NCBI GenBank assembly: GCA_905207385.1
Contig: CAJLLH010000008.1
Location: 1 to 15,512, forward strand
DNA from: an uncultured Eubacteriales bacterium
GTDB taxonomy: Bacteria > Bacillota > Clostridia > Christensenellales > Borkfalkiaceae
Direction of reading: 5' to 3'
Length of the DNA: 15,512 nt
In this document: positions 1 through 6,274 of the stretch, piece by piece
How positions within the stretch are numbered: position 1 is the stretch's first letter
Layout of the letters: each line of letters begins with the position of its first letter
Notes under the pieces: model-generated
What the model saw: the letters and a program-made list of their open reading frames with translations, nothing else
Database searches by the model: none
What the model was told of the DNA's origin: nothing
Position numbers and translations under genes: made by a program

Positions 1-151
1 TCAGTCTGAAGCCTTTGCAACCCGTAACATAAAAACCGCGCACGCGCCCTTCGGGAAAATCAAACAGAAGGTCGCATACTCTGCCAAGATTTCTGCCGTC
101 AGACACGCTGACTACATCCATCTGCCGTAAATCGTTATAAGAAAATTCCAA
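1..151 (-). CDS. YlmC/YmxH-like PRC-barrel protein, 5' part only
   Basis: The first 50 codons of a minus-strand gene that runs off the left edge. It begins with TTG at 151-149, preceded by a good GGGAGG ribosome binding site (159-164) seven bases upstream; no ATG fits. The translation starts MEFSYNDLRQMDVVSVSDGR and continues with NLGRVCDLLFDFPEGRVRGF. This pattern (short N-terminal strand, 'V.DG..LG.v.Dl.fd...G.v.g') is that of the PRC-barrel sporulation proteins YlmC/YmxH, which are about 80-90 residues long. In many clostridia this gene sits beside sigG, as it does here, which supports the call. The family's biochemical role is not established. The 3' end is outside the window. Confidence 0.7.
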   Translation of the reverse strand, partial: MEFSYNDLRQMDVVSVSDGRNLGRVCDLLFDFPEGRVRGFYVTGCKGFRL

Positions 152-158
152 AACAAAA

Positions 159-164
159 CCTCCC
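159..164 (-). promoter_or_regulatory. Ribosome binding site that fixes a TTG start
   Basis: GGGAGG on the minus strand, seven bases before TTG at 151. It decides the start of the YlmC/YmxH-like gene, which has no upstream ATG in frame with a comparable site. The rest of the 171-355 gap holds no convincing gene. Confidence 0.6.
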
Positions 165-294
165 GCCGCGCTTTAGCCGCGCCTTGCAAATTTCGGGCGC
201 ACCCGACAAAATTATTATGTCTGCCGCACGTATTACAAACTTGGGCAACCTGCGCATTATTCATTTTATGCGGCGACTAAAATTTTTGTTACAC

Positions 295-322
295 TTGACG
301 TATTTCTGTGCATATGTACAAT
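295..322 (+). promoter_or_regulatory. Possible plus-strand promoter in the intergenic gap
   Basis: TTGACG (295-300) and TACAAT (317-322) with a 16-base spacer. The only thing downstream on this strand is the hairpin at 361-380 followed by a T-rich stretch, so a transcript would be about 50-60 bases long with no reading frame. It may be chance in an AT-rich gap. Confidence 0.25.
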
Positions 323-355
323 TAATAAACTTTAATATAGAGCTGCGGCGAAGTG

Positions 356-380
356 AAAAAGGCGGCGCTCTTGCGCCGCC
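356..380 (-). terminator. Rho-independent terminator after the cvpA-like gene
   Basis: Perfect 8-bp GC stem (361-368 with 373-380) and a 4-base loop, followed on the minus strand by TTTTT (356-360). It lies seven bases past the stop of the CvpA-like gene at 388. The plus strand also has a T-rich tail (381-394), so it could act both ways. Confidence 0.8.
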
Positions 381-387
381 TTATATT

Positions 388-939
388 TTATTTTGTGAAT
401 ACTGAATTCAACGGGTTGTTTATGAGCAGATCGTCTAATCTGAAGATACTGCCGTCGAGCGTTTCAAGGAAGTTTGCATAGGTGTCGCCGCCAATCCAGG
501 CTATTATCTGGAATACAACGAGCAGAATTGCAAGAGCTACCGCAAAAAAGAACGCCATGCCGAGAATTTTATTTATTATTCTGAACAGTACGTTATCTAT
601 CTCTACTATGCCCTTTATAATCTTTACAATTATAATTCTGATTATCTGTATTACCACAAAAAGAACAACCGCAAGCACTATTCTGTCGGTATGAATGTCT
701 GCAAAGAACTGTCCGACGTCGCCCTGCTGAGTAAGCCATTCGTTAAACCTGTCTAAAAGACCGCGCACGGCATCCCAGTCGAGCACGAGGCCGTATATGA
801 GATAGCAAACGAATATGGATATTATCACGCCGAAAATGCCGCTCGTGAAAAATTTGAGCCCCTTACCGAACCCTGCGAGAGCGCCGATAAGGACGAACAG
901 TATGAACGCTACCAGAACGATAATGTCCGCTGTTATCAT
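388..939 (-). CDS. CvpA-family integral membrane protein
   Basis: 183 residues with about four hydrophobic spans (roughly 5-25, 30-50, 88-110 and 125-150). The N-terminus DIIVLVAFILFVLIGALAGF followed by GKGLKFF matches the CvpA/colicin V production family pattern (short Asp-led helix, then 'G...GF.kGl'), and the length fits (about 160-200). The ATG at 939 is preceded by GGAGG (950-954) ten bases upstream. A consensus promoter is just upstream and a terminator just downstream, so the gene is probably monocistronic. Its exact function is unknown; family members are linked to colicin V export and cell-envelope processes. Any other small polytopic protein with a similar helix pattern is the alternative. 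Confidence 0.65.
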   Translation of the reverse strand: MITADIIVLVAFILFVLIGALAGFGKGLKFFTSGIFGVIISIFVCYLIYGLVLDWDAVRGLLDRFNEWLTQQGDVGQFFADIHTDRIVLAVVLFVVIQIIRIIIVKIIKGIVEIDNVLFRIINKILGMAFFFAVALAILLVVFQIIAWIGGDTYANFLETLDGSIFRLDDLLINNPLNSVFTK

Positions 940-972
940 AAGCTTGTAACCTCCGAATTATTTGACGTTTAT

Positions 973-1001
973 ATTATAACATTAAACGCCGAGCATTGCA
1001 A
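973..1001 (-). promoter_or_regulatory. Sigma-A-type promoter of the cvpA-like gene
   Basis: -35 TTGCAA (996-1001), 17-base spacer, perfect -10 TATAAT (973-978) on the minus strand. The predicted start near 966 gives a leader of about 27 bases containing the GGAGG site. Confidence 0.7.
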
Positions 1002-1025
1002 AGATAATTTATGAAAAATAAATAC

Positions 1026-1197
1026 AAAAAATTTACCAATACCGCGCCGCAGCGCGAAGCTTTTGCAAGCCGACTTATATTATTGCCCGTATCACCGCAC
1101 GTTATACCGCCATTGCGAGCTTAACGCCAGACTTAGGCAGTGCGTAAAACTGAATTCTTTTATATGTTTTAAGACAGCAAAAAAGCTTTTCCGTATG
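1026..1197 (-). ncRNA. ssrS: Putative 6S RNA (structure-based)
   Basis: About 170 bases with no reading frame, expressed from a near-perfect promoter (1203-1232). Folding by eye gives one long rod. The closing helix pairs 1181-1188 with 1057-1064 (8 bp) and 1170-1178 with 1069-1077 (8 of 9 pairs). A large asymmetric internal bubble follows (1145-1169 against 1078-1095). The apical arm pairs 1141-1144 with 1096-1099, 1136-1140 with 1107-1111, and 1125-1127 with 1115-1117. A short GC hairpin (1043-1056) and then a T6 run (1026-1031) follow at the 3' side. A rod with a central bubble and a length of 160-200 is the hallmark of 6S RNA, which mimics an open promoter and binds the housekeeping RNA polymerase. 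Primary sequence is too variable to confirm this by eye. The alternative is a long leader of the cvpA-like gene. Confidence 0.5.
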
Positions 1198-1202
1198 TTC
1201 CG

Positions 1203-1232
1203 ATTATAACACCGCGTGCGGAATTTTGTCAA
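1203..1232 (-). promoter_or_regulatory. Strong sigma-A-type promoter for the 6S-like RNA
   Basis: Perfect -35 TTGACA (1227-1232) and perfect -10 TATAAT (1203-1208) on the minus strand, spacer 18. The start is expected near 1196. The first reading frame downstream (the cvpA-like gene) is more than 250 bases away and has its own promoter, so this one most likely serves the non-coding RNA. Confidence 0.75.
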
Positions 1233-1373
1233 TACCTTAATTTATGAAGACAACGCGCAAGAAGCAAGTCGCACGTAGCATTGCTTTTAAAGTTTTAAAA
1301 ATTTTGCGCATAAAAACTTTTGCATTGAGCATACTTAAAGCATAGTCCCCCATTGCCGCCCGCGTTTACATAC

Positions 1374-1380
1374 AAGGAGG
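1374..1380 (+). promoter_or_regulatory. Ribosome binding site that fixes the sigG start
   Basis: AAGGAGG ends 11 bases before ATG 1392. An in-frame ATG at 1353 lies upstream of this site and would add 13 residues absent from sigma-G proteins, so 1392 is the start. Confidence 0.8.
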
Positions 1381-1391
1381 TGGCGCAAATA

Positions 1392-2159
1392 ATGCAGAAA
1401 GTAAACATCTGCGGAGTTAACACGGCGGGTCTGCCGCTGCTTTCAGCCAAAGAACAGACAGAACTTCTTACAAGGCTTAAAGCGGGCGATGCCGCCGCGC
1501 GCGAAAAATTTATTGTAGGCAATATGAGACTGGTACTTTCGCTTGTAAAAAGGTTCTGGTCGAAAAACGCCAACGCCGACGACGTGTTTCAGGCGGGGTG
1601 CGTGGGACTTATTAAGGCCATAGACAACTTTGACCTTTCGGTAGGCGTTAAATTTTCTACCTACGCCGTGCCCATGATACTCGGCGAAATAAAAAGATTT
1701 ATACGCGACGGAAATTCATTGCGCGTTTCGCGCTCTATACGCGACACCGCTTACCGAATACTTAAAGTTCGGGAAAAACTTGAAGAAAAAGAAGACGGCG
1801 TAACTTACGATAAAATTGCCAAGCAGATGAATATAGCCGTTTCGGAAGTGGCTTACGCGCTTGACGCCATTTCTGACCCTATCTCGCTGTACGACCCCGT
1901 ATACAATAAAGCGGGCGACACTCTTTTGCTTATGGACCAGATTTTTGACGAAAAGAACAACGACGAAGCCTGGACAGAAAAAGCCGCGCTTTACGAAGCT
2001 ATGCAAAAACTTGACTCGCGCGAAAAAAATATTCTTTATTTAAGGTATTTTGAAGGCAAGACTCAGACGGAAATTTCAGGACAGGTGGGAATATCGCAGG
2101 CTCAGGTTTCGCGGCTTGAAAAAAATGCTTTAAAACGCATCAAAGCGGAAATCGGTTAA
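1392..2159 (+). CDS. sigG: RNA polymerase sporulation sigma factor SigG
   Basis: 255 residues from ATG 1392, close to the usual length of about 260. The N-terminus MQKVNICGVNTAGLPLLSAK matches the sigma-G signature (KVEICGVdTskLPvL), which separates it from sigma-F. Region 2 (about residues 40-108) contains DDVFQAGCVGLIKAIDNF and the -10-recognition helix FSTYAVPMILGEIKRFIRDG. Region 3 follows at about 120-170. Region 4 (about 205-252) has the helix-turn-helix KTQTEISGQVGISQAQVSRL. Sigma-G directs late forespore gene expression in endospore formation. It is usually transcribed by sigma-F with its own autoregulation. Upstream, GCATA (1308-1312) and CATACTTA (1330-1337) might belong to a sporulation-type promoter, but this is weak. 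It is converged upon by the first AEC gene across a shared terminator. The identity is secure. Confidence 0.95.
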   Translation: MQKVNICGVNTAGLPLLSAKEQTELLTRLKAGDAAAREKFIVGNMRLVLSLVKRFWSKNANADDVFQAGCVGLIKAIDNFDLSVGVKFSTYAVPMILGEIKRFIRDGNSLRVSRSIRDTAYRILKVREKLEEKEDGVTYDKIAKQMNIAVSEVAYALDAISDPISLYDPVYNKAGDTLLLMDQIFDEKNNDEAWTEKAALYEAMQKLDSREKNILYLRYFEGKTQTEISGQVGISQAQVSRLEKNALKRIKAEIG

Positions 2160-2211
2160 AGGCTTAAAACTCGAAAAGGACCGCATATATGCCTTAACAA
2201 ACACAATTCAT

Positions 2212-2248
2212 AAAGAGCGCCCTGCACTTTGAGTGCAGGGCGCTCTTT
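2212..2248 (+). terminator. Terminator between convergent sigG and AEC genes
   Basis: Perfect 17-bp stem (2212-2228 with 2232-2248) and a three-base loop, 53 bases after the sigG stop. The arms begin with AAA and end with TTT, so the hairpin can work on both strands and probably also ends the convergent transporter transcript. Confidence 0.8.
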
Positions 2249-2259
2249 AAAAGTTAATT

Positions 2260-2279
2260 GCGGCAAACTGAATTGCCGC
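2260..2279 (-). terminator. Second hairpin after the AEC gene, weak terminator
   Basis: GCGGCAA (2260-2266) and TTGCCGC (2273-2279) form a 7-bp stem with a 6-base loop, 19 bases after the transporter stop on the minus strand. It is followed only by AATT, so termination here would be weak; the larger hairpin at 2212-2248 is the better stop. Confidence 0.4.
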
Positions 2280-2297
2280 ACTTCAATTTACTTATTT

Positions 2298-3392
2298 TTA
2301 TACAGCCAGAAGCCCCATAGACATAAGCACAAACACTAATGCAAACAGCGTGAATACCGAGGCGACGCTCGTCCAGACAACAAGCTGACCCGCAAGCTGT
2401 TCGTCGTTGTCGCCGATAGAGCCTGCCATTATCGCGCTGGATACCGCTACGGGCGTACCGAACAGAGTTATAAGCGCGGGATATTCAGTCTGACCGAAGT
2501 CCAGAAGGGGCGTGAATTCGCTTAAAAGCACAGCACAGCCTACGCCGAGGATGGGCGCTATAAGGTCGCGGAATACCGTTGCAACGATAATTTCCTTCGT
2601 CATGCCCTTCACCGCAGAGAATTCAAACTGTCCGCCAAGGACAATAAGAGCAAGCGGCGTTGCAATAACGCGGAGGTCGTCGAGTATGGTATATACGAAA
2701 GTAAGGTCTTCCTTTATTGTAAAGGGCGCGGGGTCGCCCCAGATGGCAACTTCGGCATACCTTAAACCGAGCAAAACAAGACCTGCCGCTATGCCGATTA
2801 TCATAGGGTTCTTTACTATGTTCAGAACGACGCGCTTTACATCCACCCTCTGCCTTTCGGGAACGGCTAAAAGTCCGTTTTCGTCCACAGGCTGACCGTT
2901 TGCCGTTGCGGGAGCATGGAAAACAGAGAGAGAAATAACGGCAAGAATATTGAATATGGGAACGGTGAAAGCCTGAATTATTGCCACGACGCCGTTAACT
3001 GTTTCAACCGCGCCTTCCGCCGTGCCTGCAAGCGCTTCTGCAAGAGATATTCCGATTATTGCAAAGTTGCTTAAAAAGGTGCATTGAAATACCGGTCCGC
3101 GGCGGCGGGGATCTTTAGTGGTAAAAATCGCCGTTACCCAGCCAAAGCCGAAAAGAACAAGTATTGCAATTACAGAGAAGATAACAAGTCCCCAGTTGAT
3201 TGCAGAAAGATCCTGTATGTTGTATATATTAATGCACAGCATGCACGGAAGGGCGACATCGAATACAAGCTTGTTTCCGATTTCAAGGAAGTTCTTCGTG
3301 AGAAAGCCGATGCGCTTTAAGATGTAACCTAACGCAATCAGCGCCACGATGGGCACGACGGCGTTTACTGCCGTCATAAAAATGTTGAACAT
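2298..3392 (-). CDS. AEC-family transporter, copy 1
   Basis: 364 residues, about ten hydrophobic spans in two groups split by a hydrophilic loop (about residues 165-195). Family marks are GYILKRIGFL near the N-terminus, the Asn/Pro segment NKLVFDVALPCMLCINIY, SNFAIIGISLAEALAG, PIFNILAVISL, KNPMIIGI, ATPLALIVLGGQFEF, and the C-terminal FGTPVAVSSAIMAG...DEQLAGQLVVWTS. These belong to the auxin efflux carrier (AEC) family, whose bacterial members export or take up organic anions such as malate; the substrate here cannot be read from sequence. The ATG at 3392 follows a purine-rich stretch with AAAGG. It is a tandem paralogue of the next gene, differing mainly in the central loop. No clear promoter is visible in the 168-base gap, so read-through from copy 2 is possible. 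Confidence 0.85.
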   Translation of the reverse strand: MFNIFMTAVNAVVPIVALIALGYILKRIGFLTKNFLEIGNKLVFDVALPCMLCINIYNIQDLSAINWGLVIFSVIAILVLFGFGWVTAIFTTKDPRRRGPVFQCTFLSNFAIIGISLAEALAGTAEGAVETVNGVVAIIQAFTVPIFNILAVISLSVFHAPATANGQPVDENGLLAVPERQRVDVKRVVLNIVKNPMIIGIAAGLVLLGLRYAEVAIWGDPAPFTIKEDLTFVYTILDDLRVIATPLALIVLGGQFEFSAVKGMTKEIIVATVFRDLIAPILGVGCAVLLSEFTPLLDFGQTEYPALITLFGTPVAVSSAIMAGSIGDNDEQLAGQLVVWTSVASVFTLFALVFVLMSMGLLAV

Positions 3393-3448
3393 AACTTAAT
3401 TTGCCTTTCTCTCATTTCCGCGACGCGCCGCTGAAAAAATTTAATTGA

Positions 3449-3464
3449 GCGGCATATATGCCGC
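3449..3464. repeat. Perfect 16-base palindrome between the AEC genes
   Basis: GCGGCATATATGCCGC, symmetrical across both strands, about 57 bases before the start of AEC copy 1. On the minus strand it is followed nine bases later by T6. It may be an operator or a weak intercistronic terminator. A second small inverted repeat (AAGCGC/GCGCTT, about 3505-3521) lies further upstream in the same gap. Confidence 0.4.
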
Positions 3465-3560
3465 AACTATCGCGTCGTTTGCCCCTTATTATCTGTTTAT
3501 ATTCAAGCGCTTTAAGCGCTTCGTTTTTAATTGTTGATTATTAATTTTACAGGCACTATT

Positions 3561-4637
3561 TTAAACGGCAAGCAAGCCGAACGACATAAGCAAAAATACC
3601 GTTAAAAACAGCGTTACTATTGAACATATGCTTGTCCACACTACAAGCTGACCTGCAAGCTGTTCGTCGTTGTTCATCTCCCCCGCCATTATCGCGCTGG
3701 ACACCGCAACGGGAGTTCCGAAAAGAGCTATTATTGCGGGATATTCGGTACTGCCAAAACTTAAAAGCGGTGTAAATTCGCTTAAAAGAACGGCGCAACC
3801 TACGCCGAGGAGCGGCGCTATTACTATGCGGAACACGGTGCCGGTTACTATCTCGCGCGACATACCCTTTATTGCAGAAAATTCAAACTGTCCGCCAAGG
3901 ACTATGAGCGCAAGAGGCGTTGTAACTTGCTTTAAGTTTGATAGCGTGCTGTAAACAAAAGTAAGGTCGTCCTTTACCGTGAACGGGGCGGGATTACCCC
4001 ATATAGCAATTTCGGCGTATCTTAAGCCTACAAAAACAAGACCTGCCACTATGCCGATAATAAGCGGATTTTTTGCTATGTTGACAAGTATTTTCTTTAT
4101 ATCGGTATGCGGCGAAGCAGGTTTTTCCAGCATTCCGTTTTCGCCTGTCTGAGGCTGTGTTCTGCCTACGAAAACAGATAAAGATATTACTGCAAGTATG
4201 TTAAAAATAGGAATTGTGAACGCCTGTATAATTGATACGACGCCGTTTACCGCGGCCTCCTGTCCGGCACCCGCCAAAGATGCCGCAAGCGACATTCCTA
4301 TTATAGCAAAGTTACTGCGGTAACAGCACTGAAGTATTACTCCGCGGCGGCGGTTATCCTTTGTAACAAGAATGCTGACAACAAGACCTATGGCAAATAT
4401 TATGAACACCATAGCAACGCAGAAAATTACAAGCCCCCAGTTTACGGCGGTAATATCCTGAATATCGTAAATATTGATAAACAGCATGCACGGCAGGCAG
4501 ACATTAAAAACGAGTTTGTTGCCTATCTTTAAAAACTCGCGGGTTAAAAAGCCTATGCGCTTTAAAATATAGCCTAAAACTATAAGAAGAACGATAGGCA
4601 CTATTGCGTTGACCGCCGTCATGAAAATCTGAAACAA
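3561..4637 (-). CDS. AEC-family transporter, copy 2
   Basis: 358 residues and the same layout as copy 1: GYILKRIGFL, NKLVFNVCLPCMLFINIY, SNFAIIGMSLAASLAG, PIFNILAVISL, KNPLIIGI, TTPLALIVLGGQFEF and a C-terminal DEQLAGQLVVWTS. The proteins align end to end with few gaps, clearly recent or well-preserved duplicates. The start is TTG at 4637, with AAGGGTGG about nine bases upstream. It aligns exactly with the ATG of copy 1 (MFQIFMTAV against MFNIFMTAV), which supports this unusual start. A consensus promoter lies at 4685-4712. The substrate is unknown; organic anions are usual for AEC proteins. It is probably the first gene of a two-transporter transcript. Confidence 0.85.
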   Translation of the reverse strand: MFQIFMTAVNAIVPIVLLIVLGYILKRIGFLTREFLKIGNKLVFNVCLPCMLFINIYDIQDITAVNWGLVIFCVAMVFIIFAIGLVVSILVTKDNRRRGVILQCCYRSNFAIIGMSLAASLAGAGQEAAVNGVVSIIQAFTIPIFNILAVISLSVFVGRTQPQTGENGMLEKPASPHTDIKKILVNIAKNPLIIGIVAGLVFVGLRYAEIAIWGNPAPFTVKDDLTFVYSTLSNLKQVTTPLALIVLGGQFEFSAIKGMSREIVTGTVFRIVIAPLLGVGCAVLLSEFTPLLSFGSTEYPAIIALFGTPVAVSSAIMAGEMNNDEQLAGQLVVWTSICSIVTLFLTVFLLMSFGLLAV

Positions 4638-4684
4638 TTGCTTCCACCCTTACCTTTGAACTTGCTTTCCGCTTGCGTATTTTC

Positions 4685-4712
4685 ATTATAGCTTATTTTG
4701 CGCTTTTGTCAA
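4685..4712 (-). promoter_or_regulatory. Sigma-A-type promoter of the AEC pair
   Basis: Perfect TTGACA (4707-4712) and perfect TATAAT (4685-4690) on the minus strand, spacer 16. The expected start near 4678 gives a leader of about 40 bases before the TTG start at 4637. Confidence 0.75.
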
Positions 4713-4827
4713 TTTTCAGCGAAAATTTTGCAAAAATTATATAAAATACAGTAACTAACAAAAATTATGAAGCTATTTAACAACAATAAAATTTAGCTTC
4801 GATATTTTGGCACACAAACCTTTGGCA

Positions 4828-4849
4828 GGACTTGGCTTCGCCAAAGTCC
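4828..4849. repeat. Hairpin-forming inverted repeat downstream of the tRNA
   Basis: GGACTTGGC, loop TTC, GCCAAAGTCC: a 9-bp stem with one bulged base, in an otherwise gene-free gap (4638-4871). It has no T run, so it is not a clear terminator. A weaker 7-bp repeat, GAAGCTA/TAGCTTC, lies at 4769-4800. Confidence 0.4.
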
Positions 4850-4871
4850 GAACGAGGCGTCTTTTCTTACT

Positions 4872-4938
4872 GCTATGCTCCACCACGCAAAAAAAAGAGA
4901 TGCAGAAATCTGCATCTCTTTGCGTGGTGGAGCATAGC
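4872..4938. repeat. Inverted copy of the tRNA-Ala 3' end around its terminator
   Basis: Bases 4919-4938 (the last 14 bases of the tRNA including CCA, plus six beyond) recur as a perfect inverted copy at 4872-4891. Between them lie the terminator arms (4897-4906 with 4909-4918). The whole is a quasi-palindrome of about 30 bp per arm, interrupted only by an A8-against-T3 length difference. Confidence 0.85.
4889..4921 (-). terminator. Rho-independent terminator of the tRNA-Ala gene
   Basis: Stem AAAGAGATGCAG with CTGCATCTCTTT around an AAAT/ATTT loop, followed on the minus strand by T8 (4889-4896). It starts four bases after the CCA end of the tRNA. Confidence 0.85.
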
Positions 4939-5000
4939 GGATTCGAACCGCTGACCTCTACACTGCCAGTGTAGCGCTCTACCAACTGAGCTAATACCCC
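4925..5000 (-). tRNA. tRNA-Ala (anticodon GGC)
   Basis: 76 bases including an encoded CCA (4925-4927) and discriminator A (4928). The acceptor stem pairs GGGGTAT with ATGCTCC and contains the G3:U70 wobble pair that is the identity mark for alanyl-tRNA synthetase. The D arm is GCTC...GAGC. The anticodon stem CTACA/TGTAG encloses the loop CTGGCAG, giving anticodon GGC for codons GCC/GCU. The T arm is AGCGGTTCGAATCCGCT. It is a single gene with its own promoter and terminator. Confidence 0.95.
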
Positions 5001-5010
5001 GTCGCTGTTT

Positions 5011-5040
5011 ATTATAACAGATAAAGCGCTTTCAGCACAA
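5011..5040 (-). promoter_or_regulatory. Promoter of the tRNA-Ala gene
   Basis: -10 TATAAT (5011-5016) and -35 TTGTGC (5035-5040) on the minus strand, spacer 18. The -10 lies eleven bases upstream of the mature 5' end, so the 5' leader is only a few bases. Confidence 0.6.
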
Positions 5041-5105
5041 GCATTTTTATATATGTTTACGGCTTTTTATAACTGAAAAGTACGGATTTTAAATTTTTAG
5101 CGATG

Positions 5106-5134
5106 TTGACTTTGAATTTGCAAACAGATATAAT
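5106..5134 (+). promoter_or_regulatory. Sigma-A-type promoter of the lipoprotein gene
   Basis: TTGACT (5106-5111), spacer 17, TATAAT (5129-5134). The start near 5141 leaves a leader of about 17 bases with AAGG before ATG 5158. The divergent tRNA promoter is about 70 bases away. Confidence 0.75.
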
Positions 5135-5157
5135 ATAATAAACTTAAGGTTACATAT

Positions 5158-6210
5158 ATGAACATTAAAAAACTAATTGCATGCGCCGCGGCGGCGTTGA
5201 CTTTGCCGTTACTTAGCGGCTGCTCTGTGCTTGATACGCTTATAAGCCCTGACCCGTTTTACGAAAACAGGCGCGACCTTGATACCGACTTGACAAATGA
5301 ACTTATTGAAAGTTTAAACACGCGCAATAAAAGCGCCGTGAAGGACAAGTTCAGTTTTTACGCAGTAAATTACTTAAGCGACTTTGACCGAAAACTTGAC
5401 AACCTTTTTGATTTTGTAAATGAAGAGATTACTTCATTTACATACGATGCGGGGGCGGACGAAGCATCGTGGGATTATGGGACGCACAGCCGCTACCTTA
5501 CTTTTGACCTTACGCTCAGCACCAGAACGCGCTCTGTGAATATGACTGTGGCGTGGTATCCTGTAAACGATTATGACGAAAATTACGAAGGCATTTGCTT
5601 CATGTATTTTGGCGAAAGCAAAATGTACGACCTGATGCCTGAAAATGTTACGGAAGCAGACGGAACTGAGCACAGCTGCTGCGAACCCATGCAATTCGGG
5701 CTGTACATGGAAGGCGAAAAGTTTTACCGCGAAACGCAGCAGGAAATTATATCGCAGTACACTGCCGCTGTTTACGAAAGTTTTACCGCAAATGACGCAG
5801 ATTTACTTGCACGGCAATTCTGCAAGCGTGCGCAGAACAATTTATCCGAAGATATCAGAAAATTTTTTGAGTACATACCCGATGCAAAATACGTCAAGGA
5901 ACAACCGTATGCCATGGACAAAGGCGAACATGCGGACTTCCCCTATCCTTCCGCCGACAGATATATTCTGGAAATGGACGGCGGAATTGTAAAAGAGTGC
6001 TGGCTGGGGATTGCAGACCTTGAAAACGATGACTATATACTGGCTTTTGTTTACTGCCTGCGCGACGACGTGAGCCCCGACTTTGCAGGGCTTGACGGCA
6101 TTCTGTTTTACCCTAGCGAAGAATACCGCGACATTAATACCGAAAGTCTTGCAGATTTTATCTGCGGGATTTATACTGGCAACGAAACGCTTAAATTCAG
6201 GACTGCTTAA
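5158..6210 (+). CDS. Lipoprotein with two DUF5104-like domains
   Basis: 350 residues. The N-terminus has KK, a hydrophobic stretch and a lipobox LSGC with lipidation Cys22, so the protein is predicted to be anchored to the outer face of the membrane. The mature part has two similar halves: about 43-160, starting LTNELIESLNTRNKSAVKDK, and about 185-340, starting around EIISQYTAAVYESFTANDAD. Each has the helix 'l..sl...n...l...F', then beta-rich sequence with aromatic residues. This resembles DUF5104 lipoproteins of Clostridia, which often run 'i..ai..kD...lk.lFs'. Function is unknown; an SnoaL/NTF2-like fold is a guess. The gene stands alone with a strong promoter and a terminator. Lipoprotein status is firm, the domain name less so. 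Confidence 0.7.
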   Translation: MNIKKLIACAAAALTLPLLSGCSVLDTLISPDPFYENRRDLDTDLTNELIESLNTRNKSAVKDKFSFYAVNYLSDFDRKLDNLFDFVNEEITSFTYDAGADEASWDYGTHSRYLTFDLTLSTRTRSVNMTVAWYPVNDYDENYEGICFMYFGESKMYDLMPENVTEADGTEHSCCEPMQFGLYMEGEKFYRETQQEIISQYTAAVYESFTANDADLLARQFCKRAQNNLSEDIRKFFEYIPDAKYVKEQPYAMDKGEHADFPYPSADRYILEMDGGIVKECWLGIADLENDDYILAFVYCLRDDVSPDFAGLDGILFYPSEEYRDINTESLADFICGIYTGNETLKFRTA

Positions 6211-6233
6211 AATAATCAGATAAGATTGATAAA

Positions 6234-6274
6234 ATGTGCGCCGCGCGGCTTTAAGCCGCGCGGCACACATTTTT
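6234..6274 (+). terminator. Bidirectional terminator, lipoprotein / DUF5662 genes
   Basis: GCCGCGCGGC (6240-6249) pairs with 6255-6264. The stem extends outward through ATGTG/CACAT with one mismatch, and T5 follows on plus (6270-6274). On minus the tail is ATTTTA. It serves both converging genes; the DUF5662 stop codon overlaps its edge at 6273. Confidence 0.85.

Noticed and set aside
1353-1391. Upstream ATG for sigG
   Set aside because: It lies before the AAGGAGG site and adds residues absent from sigma-G proteins.
1295-1573. Minus-strand frame opposite the sigG start
   Set aside because: It overlaps the certain sigG gene and its ribosome site, with no recognisable protein.
4773-4985. Minus-strand reading frame of 70 codons running through the tRNA
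   Set aside because: It is the translation of the tRNA-Ala and its flanks, a well-known type of false gene; no ribosome site.
4872-5000. Integration (att) site at the tRNA gene
   Set aside because: The repeated tRNA 3' end is inverted, not direct, and no integrase or foreign genes are nearby.
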